From: Phycisphaerae bacterium
Lineage (GTDB): Bacteria; Planctomycetota; Phycisphaerae; Phycisphaerales; SM1A02
NCBI GenBank assembly: GCA_016795065.1
Contig: JAEUIU010000046.1
Span: 1 to 64,000 of the forward strand
Reading direction: 5' to 3'
Length of the DNA stretch: 64,000 nucleotides
Part shown: one piece after another, positions 17,537 to 26,247 of the stretch
Layout: every line of letters starts with the position of its first letter
Numbering within the stretch: the first letter of the stretch is position 1
The notes under the pieces: model-generated
Databases searched by the model: none
What the model saw: only the letters and a program-made list of their open reading frames with translations
Told to the model about the DNA's origin: nothing
Program-made: the position numbers and the translations under genes

Positions 17537-18916
17537 ATGCACTTGACGATGGTTGGATCCGGATACGTCGGGCTCGTCACCGGCGCTTGCTTTGCCGAAA
17601 CCGGCAACCACGTCACCTGCCTGGACATCGATCCGAGAAAGATCGAGATGCTCCGCCGCGGCGAGAGCCCGATCTATGAGCCCGGCCTGAGCGAGATGCT
17701 CAAGCGAAACATCGCCGCCGGGCGTCTGACCTTCACCACCGACAAGTTTGAGGCCTACCGATCGGCCCAAGCGGTCTTTATCTGCGTCGGCACACCGAGC
17801 GATGAGGACGGTAGCGCCGACCTGAAGTACGTGTTAGCCGTCGCGTCCGACATCGCTGACGCGCTGGAGAAGCTCGGGCCGAGCCACCCCCGGAAGATGG
17901 TCGTGGTGAAAAGCACCGTGCCGGTCGGCACGAGCCACAAGGTCCGCGACCTGATCCGAAGCAAGACCAAGATCCCCTTCCACATCGCCGACAACCCCGA
18001 GTTCCTCAAGGAAGGCGATGCGATCAACGACTTCATGAAGCCTGACCGGGTGGTGTGCGGCGTTGAGGATGAAGCCGCCGGCCAGATCATGCGGGACCTG
18101 TACGAGCCCTTCGTTCGACAGGGAAACCCGATTTTCATCATGGATGTCCGAAGCGCGGAGATGGTCAAGTACGCCAGCAACGCGATGCTGGCCTGCAAGA
18201 TCTCCTTTATCAACGAGATGGCCAATCTCTGCGAGAAGTACGGGGCCAACATCACCAGCGTTCGGGAGGGCATGTGCGCCGACAAGCGGATCGGCAACCA
18301 GTTCCTCTATCCTGGCCTTGGGTATGGCGGCTCGTGCTTCCCGAAGGACACCCTCGCGGTGGTCTCGATGGGCTCCGAGATCGGTTTTGACTGCAAGCTG
18401 AACCGGGCTGTCCACGAGGTGAACCAGAACCAACGGGCACACTTCTGGGCCAAGATCACCGACGCCATCGGCAACGTGCGGGGCAAGACCCTCGCCTTCT
18501 GGGGTGTCGCCTTCAAGCCGCGAACCGATGACATTCGCGAGGCTCCGTCGATTGCCCTGATGAAACGGGCCCTCGACGCGGGTGCACGAGTCAAGGCCTT
18601 TGATCCAGTGGCTTTGGAGAACCTGGCGAAGGAAATGCCGCAGGTGGAACGGGCCGCAGACATGTACGCGGCCCTCGATGGGGCGTCCGCCCTCGTCATT
18701 TGCACCGAATGGAACGAGTTCCGATCCCCTGACTTTGACGAGATCGCCAAGCGACTACCCTCGAAGGTCATTTTCGACGGCAGAAATCTCTACCGACGAC
18801 AGGCGATGATCGAGCGGGGTTTTGCGTATTACTCCGTGGGCCGCGAGCCCGTCCGCCCGGTCAGGATCGAGGGATCTCGATCCGAGCCGCTCCGGCCGGC
18901 CGCAGCCCCTTCGTAA
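17537..18916 (+). CDS. ugd: UDP-glucose/GDP-mannose dehydrogenase family protein (UDP-glucose 6-dehydrogenase)
   Basis: A 459-residue NAD-dependent dehydrogenase oxidising a nucleotide sugar, most likely UDP-glucose to UDP-glucuronate, for extracellular polysaccharide precursors. It has the Rossmann motif GSGYVG (7-12), FICVGTPSDEDGSADL, the central helix EMVKYASNAMLACKISFINE and the catalytic cysteine in GYGGSCFPKD (C about 267). The C-terminal domain contains FKPRTDDIREAPS. The ATG at 17537 puts the dinucleotide motif at the usual position; a TTG 15 nt upstream is less likely. The FHA-domain gene follows 10 bp downstream. Choice between UDP-glucose and related sugars is by family only. Confidence 0.95.
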   Translation: MHLTMVGSGYVGLVTGACFAETGNHVTCLDIDPRKIEMLRRGESPIYEPGLSEMLKRNIAAGRLTFTTDKFEAYRSAQAVFICVGTPSDEDGSADLKYVLAVASDIADALEKLGPSHPRKMVVVKSTVPVGTSHKVRDLIRSKTKIPFHIADNPEFLKEGDAINDFMKPDRVVCGVEDEAAGQIMRDLYEPFVRQGNPIFIMDVRSAEMVKYASNAMLACKISFINEMANLCEKYGANITSVREGMCADKRIGNQFLYPGLGYGGSCFPKDTLAVVSMGSEIGFDCKLNRAVHEVNQNQRAHFWAKITDAIGNVRGKTLAFWGVAFKPRTDDIREAPSIALMKRALDAGARVKAFDPVALENLAKEMPQVERAADMYAALDGASALVICTEWNEFRSPDFDEIAKRLPSKVIFDGRNLYRRQAMIERGFAYYSVGREPVRPVRIEGSRSEPLRPAAAPS

Positions 18917-18926
18917 ACGGCATTCC

Positions 18927-19829
18927 GTGGCAACCCTTCTTATCGCAACTCCGGACGGCAGCGTCGTCCGCCGCATCCCCTTGGATCCGCAGCGGGCCTA
19001 CGCCTTGGGGCGCTCCCCGCGCTGCACGATCCCGCTCGAGCCGCGCAGCATCAGCCGTCGACACGCCCTCCTCTTCCGCCAAGGCGGTACGTGGTGGGTT
19101 GCCGACAGCGGCTCGTCGCGGGGGCTCCGCACCGAGGATGGCGTCACCCGGTTCACCCCGCTCACCATCGAGCGATGGGTCGGCATCGGCCCACTCGTCT
19201 GCTGGCTCTTGGCCTCGACGGTGACTTCGACGAAGGAAGGATTGGACGACGCTTCCGACCTGGTCACCGAACCGGCGTTTGATCTGGGCGATTCGGTCGA
19301 CCTCGAGGCCGAGACCGAAGGCGTTCACGAGGAGTCCAGCGACTACCTCCTTCTCGATCCAATTGCCGGTGGCCCAGCCAAGCTGGTCCACCTCGATGGC
19401 GTCGATCATGCCACCATCGGGTCTGATCCGGCCTGCGCGATTCGCCTTCCGGCCAGCGACCTCGTCCTGCCATTGCACGCGGTGGTCTTCCGTGAACCCA
19501 AGTCTTGGGCACTCATTGGTGCGGGCGGACCGCTGATGAGCGAAGGACAACGGTTCCTCCGCAAGCGCCTTGGACAACGACACTCGATTGAGCTTGGCGG
19601 CTATCGCGTGCGCTCGGCCGAACTCGAACGCACCGATCCCGCTCACGACGGCTCAGCGGTGCGACCGGCTTCGTCGCCAGTTTCCCCGTCGAATTCAGGG
19701 ATTCCGAAGCCTCCGCCATCTGCCGCTGACCTGTATGGAGCTCCGATGGAGGGCATCTCGTCGGTCTTCATCCAGCCGTCGAAGACCCAACGGTTCACCC
19801 CAAAGGGTGGCGAAACACCGTTGATTTAG
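18927..19829 (+). CDS. Protein with two FHA-like domains
   Basis: A 300-residue protein starting at GTG 18927, ten bases after the ugd stop. The first domain (about 1-85) has the classical FHA residues GRSPRC, SISRRH and WVADSGSSRGL, which in the family bind phosphothreonine. A second FHA-like region (about 145-245) has TIGSDPACAIRLPASD and HAVVF but lacks the SxxH arginine pattern, so binding there is doubtful. The C-terminal 60 residues are Pro/Ser-rich. It is probably an adaptor reading Ser/Thr kinase signals. Its position suggests a link between phosphorylation and polysaccharide synthesis, which is inference only. Confidence 0.85.
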   Translation: MATLLIATPDGSVVRRIPLDPQRAYALGRSPRCTIPLEPRSISRRHALLFRQGGTWWVADSGSSRGLRTEDGVTRFTPLTIERWVGIGPLVCWLLASTVTSTKEGLDDASDLVTEPAFDLGDSVDLEAETEGVHEESSDYLLLDPIAGGPAKLVHLDGVDHATIGSDPACAIRLPASDLVLPLHAVVFREPKSWALIGAGGPLMSEGQRFLRKRLGQRHSIELGGYRVRSAELERTDPAHDGSAVRPASSPVSPSNSGIPKPPPSAADLYGAPMEGISSVFIQPSKTQRFTPKGGETPLI

Positions 19830-20561
19830 CGCCTCACGTGCCAAGCATGGCGCGGCATTGTGGACAACTCGGATCGCCGTCATCGTGCGGTGTCGACGGT
19901 TGCGATGCCCCTGATCAGACGGAAATGCCTGCAAAACAAGCAGAAAGCGAGCGGGAAACCCCTCGGTCGAACTGCCCGGACCTACCCGAACCAAGTGCGT
20001 CTATCCGATGTGGCGTGCCGCTCGCTGTCCGGCGAACGTTGAAAAACCCGACAAAAACAGCAAATTCGCGAGTCGCGTGCTTGTGAAGCGGAGCTGTCGC
20101 CGCTACATTCATTCTCGTTCTCCCGGAGTTATTGCAGGAAATCGAGGGTGTGCCGCCCGCCTGAAGCCGGTTTTCGGCTTTACGACTGGCTCCAGACCGC
20201 TCACGACGACCTGCCGGGCAGCCTGAACGGTCGGCGACTCGGGGCGGATGTTGATGTTCAACATGCCGTTGAGATTCCCAAGTCGCGACTCCGCTCCGGC
20301 GTCCGTCGTCGAATCGAGTGTCACGCATCTACGCGGACGCTCATCCGATGGGTTCTTCGGTGAGAGCCGTCCCTCACTCCGACCTCCCGCATCGCGGGAT
20401 TCCCTCCGGGACGACAACTGCGTCTGCACTTCGACAGGCTCTCGAGCTGGCTTCCAGCCAGACGGCGTGCGGCGATTCCGCGCATCCGTCGGCAACGCCC
20501 GCAGATGGACATTGTCGCTGGTGCCCGATTCAGTTGGGGAAGCAGAAAGGACTCTCCACCA
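19830..20561 (+). other. 732-bp intergenic region containing the HU promoter and long leader
   Basis: No protein gene is convincing here. The stretch around 20040-20075 is distinctly A-rich (GAAAAACCCGACAAAAACAG). A sigma-70-like promoter follows at 20081-20109, and about 445 nt separate its predicted start from the HU ATG. A small hairpin with arms AAGCCG/CGGCTT lies at 20164-20180 but has only a T-containing loop and no T-tract. Nothing else is recognised. Confidence 0.5.
20081..20109 (+). promoter_or_regulatory. Candidate sigma-70-type promoter for the HU gene
   Basis: TTGTGA (20081-20086) and TACATT (20104-20109) are separated by exactly 17 bp, each matching 4 of 6 consensus bases, downstream of an A-rich stretch that could act as an UP element. 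Transcription would start near 20116, leaving a leader of about 445 nt before HU. Confidence 0.4.
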
Positions 20562-20936
20562 ATGGCCACGAAGACTATGAAGGCAAGCCCGAAGGCGAAG
20601 GCCCCGAAGGCCGTCAAGATCACCCCGGCCGGCGCCAAGGGCCGCAGCCGCAGCGAAACCCTCAACGCGATCGCCGGCGCCACCGGCCTCAACCGCAAGC
20701 AGGTTGCTGGCGTGTTTGACGCCGTCACTGAGATCCTGAAGGCTGACCTTGGCAAGAAGGGCCCTGGCCTCTTCAAGTTCAACGGTCTCCTCAAGTTCAC
20801 CGTCAAGAACAAGCCAGCCACCAAGGCTCGCATGGGCCGCAACCCCTTCACCGGGGAAGAGGTCATGCTCAAGGCCAAGCCGGCCTCCCGCGCCGTCAAG
20901 GTGCGTGCCCTCAAGACCCTGAACGCGATGATCTGA
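20562..20936 (+). CDS. HU/IHF family DNA-binding protein
   Basis: A 124-residue nucleoid protein. Residues 1-30 form a Lys/Ala/Pro-rich basic extension (KASPKAKAPKAVK). The rest is an HU fold with SETLNAIAGATGLNRKQV, the dimer core VFDAVTEILKADL, and the DNA-binding arm MGRNPFTGEEVMLKAKPASRA followed by VKVRALKTLN. Such basic N-terminal tails on HU are known in Planctomycetota and some other bacteria. Start: AAAGGA is 11 nt before the ATG at 20562; an upstream in-frame extension to 20505 lacks HU homology. The gene is monocistronic with a long leader and a clear terminator at 21070-21097, fitting high, separately controlled expression. Confidence 0.93.
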   Translation: MATKTMKASPKAKAPKAVKITPAGAKGRSRSETLNAIAGATGLNRKQVAGVFDAVTEILKADLGKKGPGLFKFNGLLKFTVKNKPATKARMGRNPFTGEEVMLKAKPASRAVKVRALKTLNAMI

Positions 20937-21069
20937 TCCTTTCCGTCGCGAGCGCGAACACGTCCCCATCTGTCCGGACGATGGCCCTCCAGAGGCCGTC
21001 GCTGGCGCTCGATGGCAGCGAATGGACGTCCATCGCGAGGCGAGAGGGTCCGTTGACGAACGTATCCAA

Positions 21070-21097
21070 AGCCAGCCCTCCAGAGGGCTGGCTTTTT
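21070..21097 (+). terminator. Rho-independent terminator after the HU gene
   Basis: The 10-bp perfect stem AGCCAGCCCT (21070-21079) pairs with AGGGCTGGCT (21084-21093) around a 4-nt loop and runs into TTTTCGTTT. It is 133 nt beyond the HU stop. This is the clearest intrinsic terminator in the window. Confidence 0.88.
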
Positions 21098-21234
21098 CGT
21101 TTCCGCGTGTGCGATCGCTCACGATTCCTCCTTCGTGAGCGGAGACCCATTGCTCATACGCAAAGAGCCGCACATCATGATCCGCGCCTCGTGGCTTAGG
21201 AACGGTTCAACACCAACCGATCGGAGACTCGTTC

Positions 21235-22036
21235 ATGCTGCTTGACCTCCCGCCGGTCACCTTCAGCGAACTTCGTATTGCCGCTTCGCCCCCCCAACCA
21301 GATCGTCGAGTATTGCGAATTCCGGGGGCCCGCCGGACTGGACATCCAATCGCTCGGTGCAGGGCAAGCGGTCCATCTGGTCGTGATCGGCGACGCGGAG
21401 CCGCAGGAGACGAGCCTGGAGAACGGCGATGCGGGCGTGATCGAATCGACAATTCCATTGATGGGCTATTTCAACGAGGATGGGTTCTATGTCGTGGCGA
21501 CCGAGGGATCGCAATCCCTGATCCCTGCCCAGCAATACTCCTCAGGCCCCTTCTTTGAGAAGATCGACAACCTCACCATTCTTCTGGTGACGGGCCTGAA
21601 TGCGTTGCCCCATGAAGATCTTGATTGGGACGACGATGGAGTCCTCGATATCGAGCCATGGACCGGGGTCATTGACGGCATCTCGATCATCCTGTCGCTG
21701 CGCATGTCTGAGCCTGTGTACTGGAGCGGGCAATCGGTCGGGCCGACCGGTGGCTGGGCCGTGCCCCACGCGTCTCGCTGCCCGGACACGGGAGAGTGGC
21801 GCATCGGCCCCGCGGGAATCTCCGCTCAAGACACGCCCGGTGCTTGCCCTGGGCCTTGTGGCGGCGTCCTTTGCCAAGGCGATCTCGACGGCGACGCCGA
21901 GGTCGGCGCCTCAGACTTCGCCATTCTTCTTGGAGCGTGGGGGGAAACCGGCCCCGGGGACCTGAACAACGACTGCTTGGTCAACGCCGAGGACCTGTCC
22001 CTCCTGCTCGGATACTGGGGACAGCGTTGCCCTTAA
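21235..22036 (+). pseudogene. Dockerin-tail protein, frameshifted in a C7 run and lacking a signal peptide
   Basis: The protein sequence is split between two frames. The first 20 residues after ATG 21235 read MLLDLPPVTFSELRIAASPP. The continuation in the +1 frame reads QIVEYCEFRGPAGLDIQSLG and runs to the stop at 22036. The join lies at seven consecutive C at 21289-21295; six C would restore one frame. The body (HLVVIGDAEPQE, GYFNEDGFYVVATEG, DLDWDDDGVLD, WSGQSVGPTGGWAVPHASRC) matches a lamin-tail-domain-like family of Phycisphaerae secreted proteins. The end is a dockerin-like pair, GDLDGDAEVGASDFAILLGAW and DLNNDCLVNAEDLSLLLGYW. No signal peptide is found upstream. It could be a decaying gene, a sequencing error in the C run, or a phase-variable gene. 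Confidence 0.7.
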
Positions 22037-22172
22037 GCAACGCGTGACACCGATCCGCGTGGGGATGTCATACCAATCCAAGCAGTCCGTAGCGCCCTCC
22101 GGGCGCGCACTCCTTCTGGCGCTACAGGCACTTGGCGAAACCCGAACGCGCGGGGACCTTCCGAGATAGGAA

Positions 22173-23081
22173 TCATCCACCCAGGACGTCGCGGACGTTT
22201 CCGTTCGCTCTCGCCAGAGCCGATTCCGCCTCGTGGCGCCGGATGCCCAATCGAAGCATGACGATGGCCACCTTCACCTGACTGCCCGATTCTCGGAGGA
22301 GCAAGGCGGCCGCTTCGCGGGAAAGTCCCGCGTCGAAGGACTGCAGGATTCGAACCGCGCGGTCGACCAGTTTGTCGTTGGTCGCGGCGACATCGACCAT
22401 CAGGTTGCCGTAGACCTTACCCAGTCGGGTAAAGGCGACCGTTGTGATGATGTTGAGGGCGAGTTTCGTCGCGCTCCCGGCCTTCAAGCGCGTCGAGCCC
22501 GTCAGCACCTCGGGGCCGGTGTCCAGAACGATGCGATGGTCGCAGTGGCTCGCTTCGGCGGATGGGGCGCAGGTCAGGAAAGCCGTGAGCCCACCCCGTC
22601 CCTTCGCCAAGCGAATTGCGCCGAGCACATAGGGTGTCGTGCCACCGGCGGCAATTCCAAGGAGGACATCCCCTTCACCGAATCGCATGGCGTTCAGTTC
22701 CTCGGCGATGCCGTCAGGCTCGTCCTCGCGCCGCTCGGAACTGCGTCGCAAGGCGGCATCACCGCCAGCGATGACCCCGACCACCTGACGTGGATCGCTC
22801 TGGAACGTCGGCGGGCATTCGCTGGCGTCGAGCACGCCCAACCGCCCGCTGGTTCCAGCACCGGCATAGACGAGCCGACCACCCGCCTGCATGCGCGGCA
22901 CCAGCGCATCAATGAACCTGGTCAGAGCCGGCTCGGCCGCTCCGACCGCGCGCAGCACATCGGCGTGGTCCTCAACCATCAACCCGACTTGCTCGGCGGT
23001 TGTCAGGGCGTCGAACCGCCCGCTCGCCGGGTGGCGGGCCTCGGTGCGGATGTGGGAGCGATCGGGCGGCAGGGTCGTCAC
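22173..23081 (-). CDS. murQ: N-acetylmuramic acid 6-phosphate etherase
   Basis: A 302-residue cytoplasmic lyase that cleaves the lactyl ether of MurNAc-6-phosphate to give GlcNAc-6-phosphate during peptidoglycan recycling. SIS-domain signatures are present: GRLVYAGAGTSGRLGVLDASE, PPTFQSDPRQVVGVIAGG, and GIAAGGTTPYVLGA with the GSTRLKAGSATKLALN loop. The length is typical. Start GTG at 23081 overlaps the stop of the upstream peptidase gene (GTGA), so the two are translationally coupled. It ends convergently towards the pseudogene at 21235-22036. Confidence 0.96.
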   Translation of the reverse strand: MTTLPPDRSHIRTEARHPASGRFDALTTAEQVGLMVEDHADVLRAVGAAEPALTRFIDALVPRMQAGGRLVYAGAGTSGRLGVLDASECPPTFQSDPRQVVGVIAGGDAALRRSSERREDEPDGIAEELNAMRFGEGDVLLGIAAGGTTPYVLGAIRLAKGRGGLTAFLTCAPSAEASHCDHRIVLDTGPEVLTGSTRLKAGSATKLALNIITTVAFTRLGKVYGNLMVDVAATNDKLVDRAVRILQSFDAGLSREAAALLLRESGSQVKVAIVMLRLGIRRHEAESALARANGNVRDVLGG

Positions 23082-25243
23082 GGTCCGTCGTGACTCCCGT
23101 TCACTGCCTTTTCTCCGCCCGGCAACATGCCGAACGCTTCAAGGATGAACGACCACTTCAGGCTCTCCTCAGCCGGGCTGGCGATGCCATGGCCCGACGT
23201 CGGGAAGATCATCATCTGGAAGGGAATGTCGTTGGACTGAAGCTCTTGGGCGAGTTGGAAGGTGTTGTTGGGGTGCACGTTGTCGTCGACGAGGCCGTGC
23301 AACAGGAGAAGCTTTCCCTTCAGTTTCGTGGCCTGCTTCACGCACGAGTAGTTGTCGTAGCCCTCGGGGTTCTCCTCCGGCGTCCGCATGTAACGCTCGG
23401 TGTAGATCGTGTCGTAGTTACGCCAATCCGTCGGCGGCGCCCCCGCGACACCGACTTGAAAGAGGTTGGGATAGCGCAGGAGGGCGTTCACGGTCATGAA
23501 GCCACCATAGGAATGACCGGTGATCGCCACCCGCGAAGCGTCGACATAGGGACGTTCGCACAACTGACGGACCAGCGCGGCCTGATCGTCGCAATCTTCC
23601 TCGCCGAGCGAAAGGTAGTTCGCCGCTTCAAAGGCTTTGCCACGACCCGGCGTACCGCGGTTGTCAATGGTCGCGAGGAGGACACCGAATTCGCATTCGC
23701 CCCGAGGCCCCTGCACGGTTGAGTTGATCATTGCGAAGAACGGTCCGCCATAGGTCGACACGACCAGCGGATACTTCTTCGTCGAATCGAAGTCCGAAGG
23801 CTTCCAGAGAACGCCGTAGAGGTCGGTCGTCCCGTCGGCCGCCTTGATCTTGAGAAACTCGGGCTTGGCCATGCTCGCCTTGGCCCACGGATCGGAATCC
23901 GCAGCGGCGAGGGTCGCGACCTTGACCGCCCTGTCGCCCTCGACGCGGAAGAGCTCGGTGCTCGGCGGCACATCGATGAACTCCTTGGTGGCGATGAACC
24001 CGCTCCCGTCGGGCGCGATGCGGAACCCAGACCAATGCATGTCGTCCGGCGTCAGGCGTACCGCCCCACTGCCGTCGAGCTTCGCCCGATGCAACTGCGG
24101 ATTGATGGCGATGGCGCTTGAACGGGCGACGTACCACAACGTCCCGCGCTCCTCGTCCACCCTCAGGATCGACATCGCCGCGAAGGCGTCCTTGGTCACG
24201 TCGATGACGGCATCGGTGTCGAGCGATCGAAGCTGGTAGTTCGAGAAGCCATTTGCCTCGGTCTCCCAGAGGTAGCGACGGCCGTCCTTGAGGAAGCGGA
24301 AGTCCGGGCTGTTCTCCTGCCACGAAGCCTGCTTCTCGGTGAGGAGAACCCGCGTGGCCCCGGTCGATCCATCGGCGAAGACCAGTTCAAGCGTGTCCTG
24401 ACGGCGGTTCGTCCGCCGGAAGAGGATGCCACTCGAGTCGGGTACCCACTCGATCTCATAAATGTACTGGTTGGTGTCCGGTCCGACATCAATCGTGGTC
24501 ATCGCCCCACTCGCGACATCCAGGAGCATGAGTCCCGCGATCGGATTCGCCTGCCCCGGCTTCGGATAGGCCTCGGTCATGACCGCGTTGTGGAGCTTCG
24601 TCCAACCCTTCAGGAGAACGAAGTCCTTCACCTGCCGGTCGTCAAACTTGTAGAAGGCGAGCTTCTTCGAGTCTGGCGACCACCACATCGCGGTGGTCTG
24701 GTCGAGCTCCTCCCCATACACCCACGAGGCGCTGCCGTACTTCAGCTTCCCGTCGCCGTCGGTGGTGATCGCTTTCTCGTCGGCCCCGTTGATCTTGAGG
24801 AAGAGGTTGCCGTCGCGATACCGCGCCTCGTGCGCTCCATCCGGCGACGACGCCACCGGCTGCTGCCGTCCGCGCGATGGTGCCGGCGGTCGGCGCTCGC
24901 GCCTCGCCTCGTTTGTTGGGGGAATCGACGGCTCGGCGTCGAGCTTCTCCTCGGCGGATCCGTCCAAGGCGATGGCCTTCCACTCCTCCCCTATGCGCAC
25001 CAGCACCCGCTTTCCCTCGAGGTCCCAACGCACGTCCCGCACACGACTCCCCCGCTCGAGATCGCGAAGTTTCGTCGACGCGGCACGCACCCGCTCGGCA
25101 TTGGGCAGGCTGTGGTACGGCGTCCACTGGGCATGGGCCGGACTTGCGACATTCGCCGCACAGGCCGCGACCACCATCGCGGCAAGCGTGCGGGTCGGGC
25201 ATCCAAAGAAGCTCCGGGCAGCGTAAAAGCGAGCAGTCGTCAT
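23078..25243 (-). CDS. Secreted S9B-family dipeptidyl peptidase IV-like protease
   Basis: A 721-residue serine peptidase from ATG 25243, with a signal peptide (ending ASPAHA). The beta-propeller N-terminal domain carries the double-Glu motif VYGEELD, which in DPP-IV anchors the substrate amino terminus. The C-terminal hydrolase domain has GHSYGG (S about 578), GLVDDNVH (D about 653) and SGHGIAS (H about 685), so the triad is complete. It probably releases X-Pro or similar dipeptides in the periplasm. An upstream ATG at 25297 overlaps the pfkB stop (ATGA) and is an alternative start; 25243 is preferred for a compact signal peptide and a nearby TACGCT hexamer. It is coupled to murQ downstream. 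Confidence 0.92.
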   Translation of the reverse strand: MTTARFYAARSFFGCPTRTLAAMVVAACAANVASPAHAQWTPYHSLPNAERVRAASTKLRDLERGSRVRDVRWDLEGKRVLVRIGEEWKAIALDGSAEEKLDAEPSIPPTNEARRERRPPAPSRGRQQPVASSPDGAHEARYRDGNLFLKINGADEKAITTDGDGKLKYGSASWVYGEELDQTTAMWWSPDSKKLAFYKFDDRQVKDFVLLKGWTKLHNAVMTEAYPKPGQANPIAGLMLLDVASGAMTTIDVGPDTNQYIYEIEWVPDSSGILFRRTNRRQDTLELVFADGSTGATRVLLTEKQASWQENSPDFRFLKDGRRYLWETEANGFSNYQLRSLDTDAVIDVTKDAFAAMSILRVDEERGTLWYVARSSAIAINPQLHRAKLDGSGAVRLTPDDMHWSGFRIAPDGSGFIATKEFIDVPPSTELFRVEGDRAVKVATLAAADSDPWAKASMAKPEFLKIKAADGTTDLYGVLWKPSDFDSTKKYPLVVSTYGGPFFAMINSTVQGPRGECEFGVLLATIDNRGTPGRGKAFEAANYLSLGEEDCDDQAALVRQLCERPYVDASRVAITGHSYGGFMTVNALLRYPNLFQVGVAGAPPTDWRNYDTIYTERYMRTPEENPEGYDNYSCVKQATKLKGKLLLLHGLVDDNVHPNNTFQLAQELQSNDIPFQMMIFPTSGHGIASPAEESLKWSFILEAFGMLPGGEKAVNGSHDGP

Positions 25244-25251
25244 ATGCCCGC

Positions 25252-25257
25252 AGCGTA
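25252..25257 (-). promoter_or_regulatory. Candidate -10 hexamer TACGCT before the DPP-IV gene
   Basis: On the minus strand TACGCT is 8 nt before the ATG at 25243. If used, it gives a leaderless internal transcript inside the pfkB-dpp-murQ gene string. Confidence 0.3.
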
Positions 25258-25293
25258 CCGAAAGGCATCCGGTTGGGATGCGAATAGCCTCGC

Positions 25294-26208
25294 TCATCCA
25301 ACGCGGCTGGCGGCCCGGAAGTCGGCCATGCGCTTGTCGATCTGCATCTGGTCAAGGCGATGGAGCCGATCCATCGAGAAGCTCTCGATGGTAAAGCTGG
25401 CCATGACCGTGCCCCATGCCAAGGCGGTCTGGATCGAACGGAAATCGGTCGCCGCCTTCGCCGCCAAGTGGCCCATCATGCCGCCGGCAAAGGAGTCGCC
25501 TGCTCCCGTCGGATCGACGACGTGCTTCTCGTCAGCGGGGAAGGCCGGAATGGTCGCGTTCCCATCGCGATGGACGAGGACGGCCCCGTGCTCGCCCTTC
25601 TTCACAACCACGAAGGTCGGGCCGAGATCGAGAATCGCCCGCGCCGCCGAGATCGCGTTGCGGCGTTCGGTCAGTTGCATCGCTTCCTCGTCGTTGAGGA
25701 CGACACCGTGCAGTTCCTTGAAGAGGCGAAGGAGATCCTCGCGAGCGATGTTGATCCAGAGATCCATCGTGTCGGCCACGGCCAGGCGGCGATGGGGGAA
25801 CTTCTGGAGGAGATTGAGTTGCACCCCGGGGTGGGTGTTGGCGAGGAAGACGAACTGGCTGTCACTGAAGGCCGCCGGCACGTTCGGTGGCGGTTCCTCC
25901 AGCACACCCAAGTGGGTGAAGAGCGTTTCCCGCCGGTTCATGTTGTCGAAGTAGCGTCCGCCCCAGGCGAAAGTCGTGCTGTTGGGCCGCAGCTCGAGCC
26001 CCCGCAGGTCGATGCCGCGGAAACTCTCGAGACGATGGCGGTGATCCGCCGGCCAATCGCCGCCGACCGCTCCGACCACCCGCACGGGTGTCAGATGGCT
26101 TGCTGCCGCCGCGAAATAGGCACAGCTTCCGCCCAGCACGCGCTCAGCGCTGCCGGAAGGAGTGTGAACAGTGTCGATCCCGATGGTCCCGGTGACGATG
26201 AGTGGCAT
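25294..26208 (-). CDS. PfkB-family carbohydrate/nucleoside kinase
   Basis: A 304-residue ribokinase-fold kinase phosphorylating a sugar or nucleoside. N-terminal VLGGSCAYFAAAASHL resembles PfkB signature 1. The C-terminal signature 2, DPTGAGDSFAGG, includes the catalytic base D238. The substrate cannot be read from the sequence; adenosine-kinase-like and ribokinase-like members share these features. The ATG at 26208 is 39 bp after the stop of the membrane-protein gene, and its own stop overlaps a possible start of the peptidase gene, so a four-gene operon down to murQ is likely. Confidence 0.9.
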   Translation of the reverse strand: MPLIVTGTIGIDTVHTPSGSAERVLGGSCAYFAAAASHLTPVRVVGAVGGDWPADHRHRLESFRGIDLRGLELRPNSTTFAWGGRYFDNMNRRETLFTHLGVLEEPPPNVPAAFSDSQFVFLANTHPGVQLNLLQKFPHRRLAVADTMDLWINIAREDLLRLFKELHGVVLNDEEAMQLTERRNAISAARAILDLGPTFVVVKKGEHGAVLVHRDGNATIPAFPADEKHVVDPTGAGDSFAGGMMGHLAAKAATDFRSIQTALAWGTVMASFTIESFSMDRLHRLDQMQIDKRMADFRAASRVG

Positions 26209-26247
26209 GAGCGGTGGTGTGAAACGAGCGGAGTTGGTCCAAGCGCC

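Noticed and set aside
22089..22129. GC-rich nested inverted repeats between the dockerin-tail pseudogene and murQ as a terminator
   Set aside because: Stems GCGCCC/GGGCGC and GTAGCGCC/GGCGCTAC exist, but there is no T-tract on either strand.
22233..23093. 286-codon plus-strand open frame opposite murQ
   Set aside because: Shadow of murQ, which carries full SIS-domain signatures.
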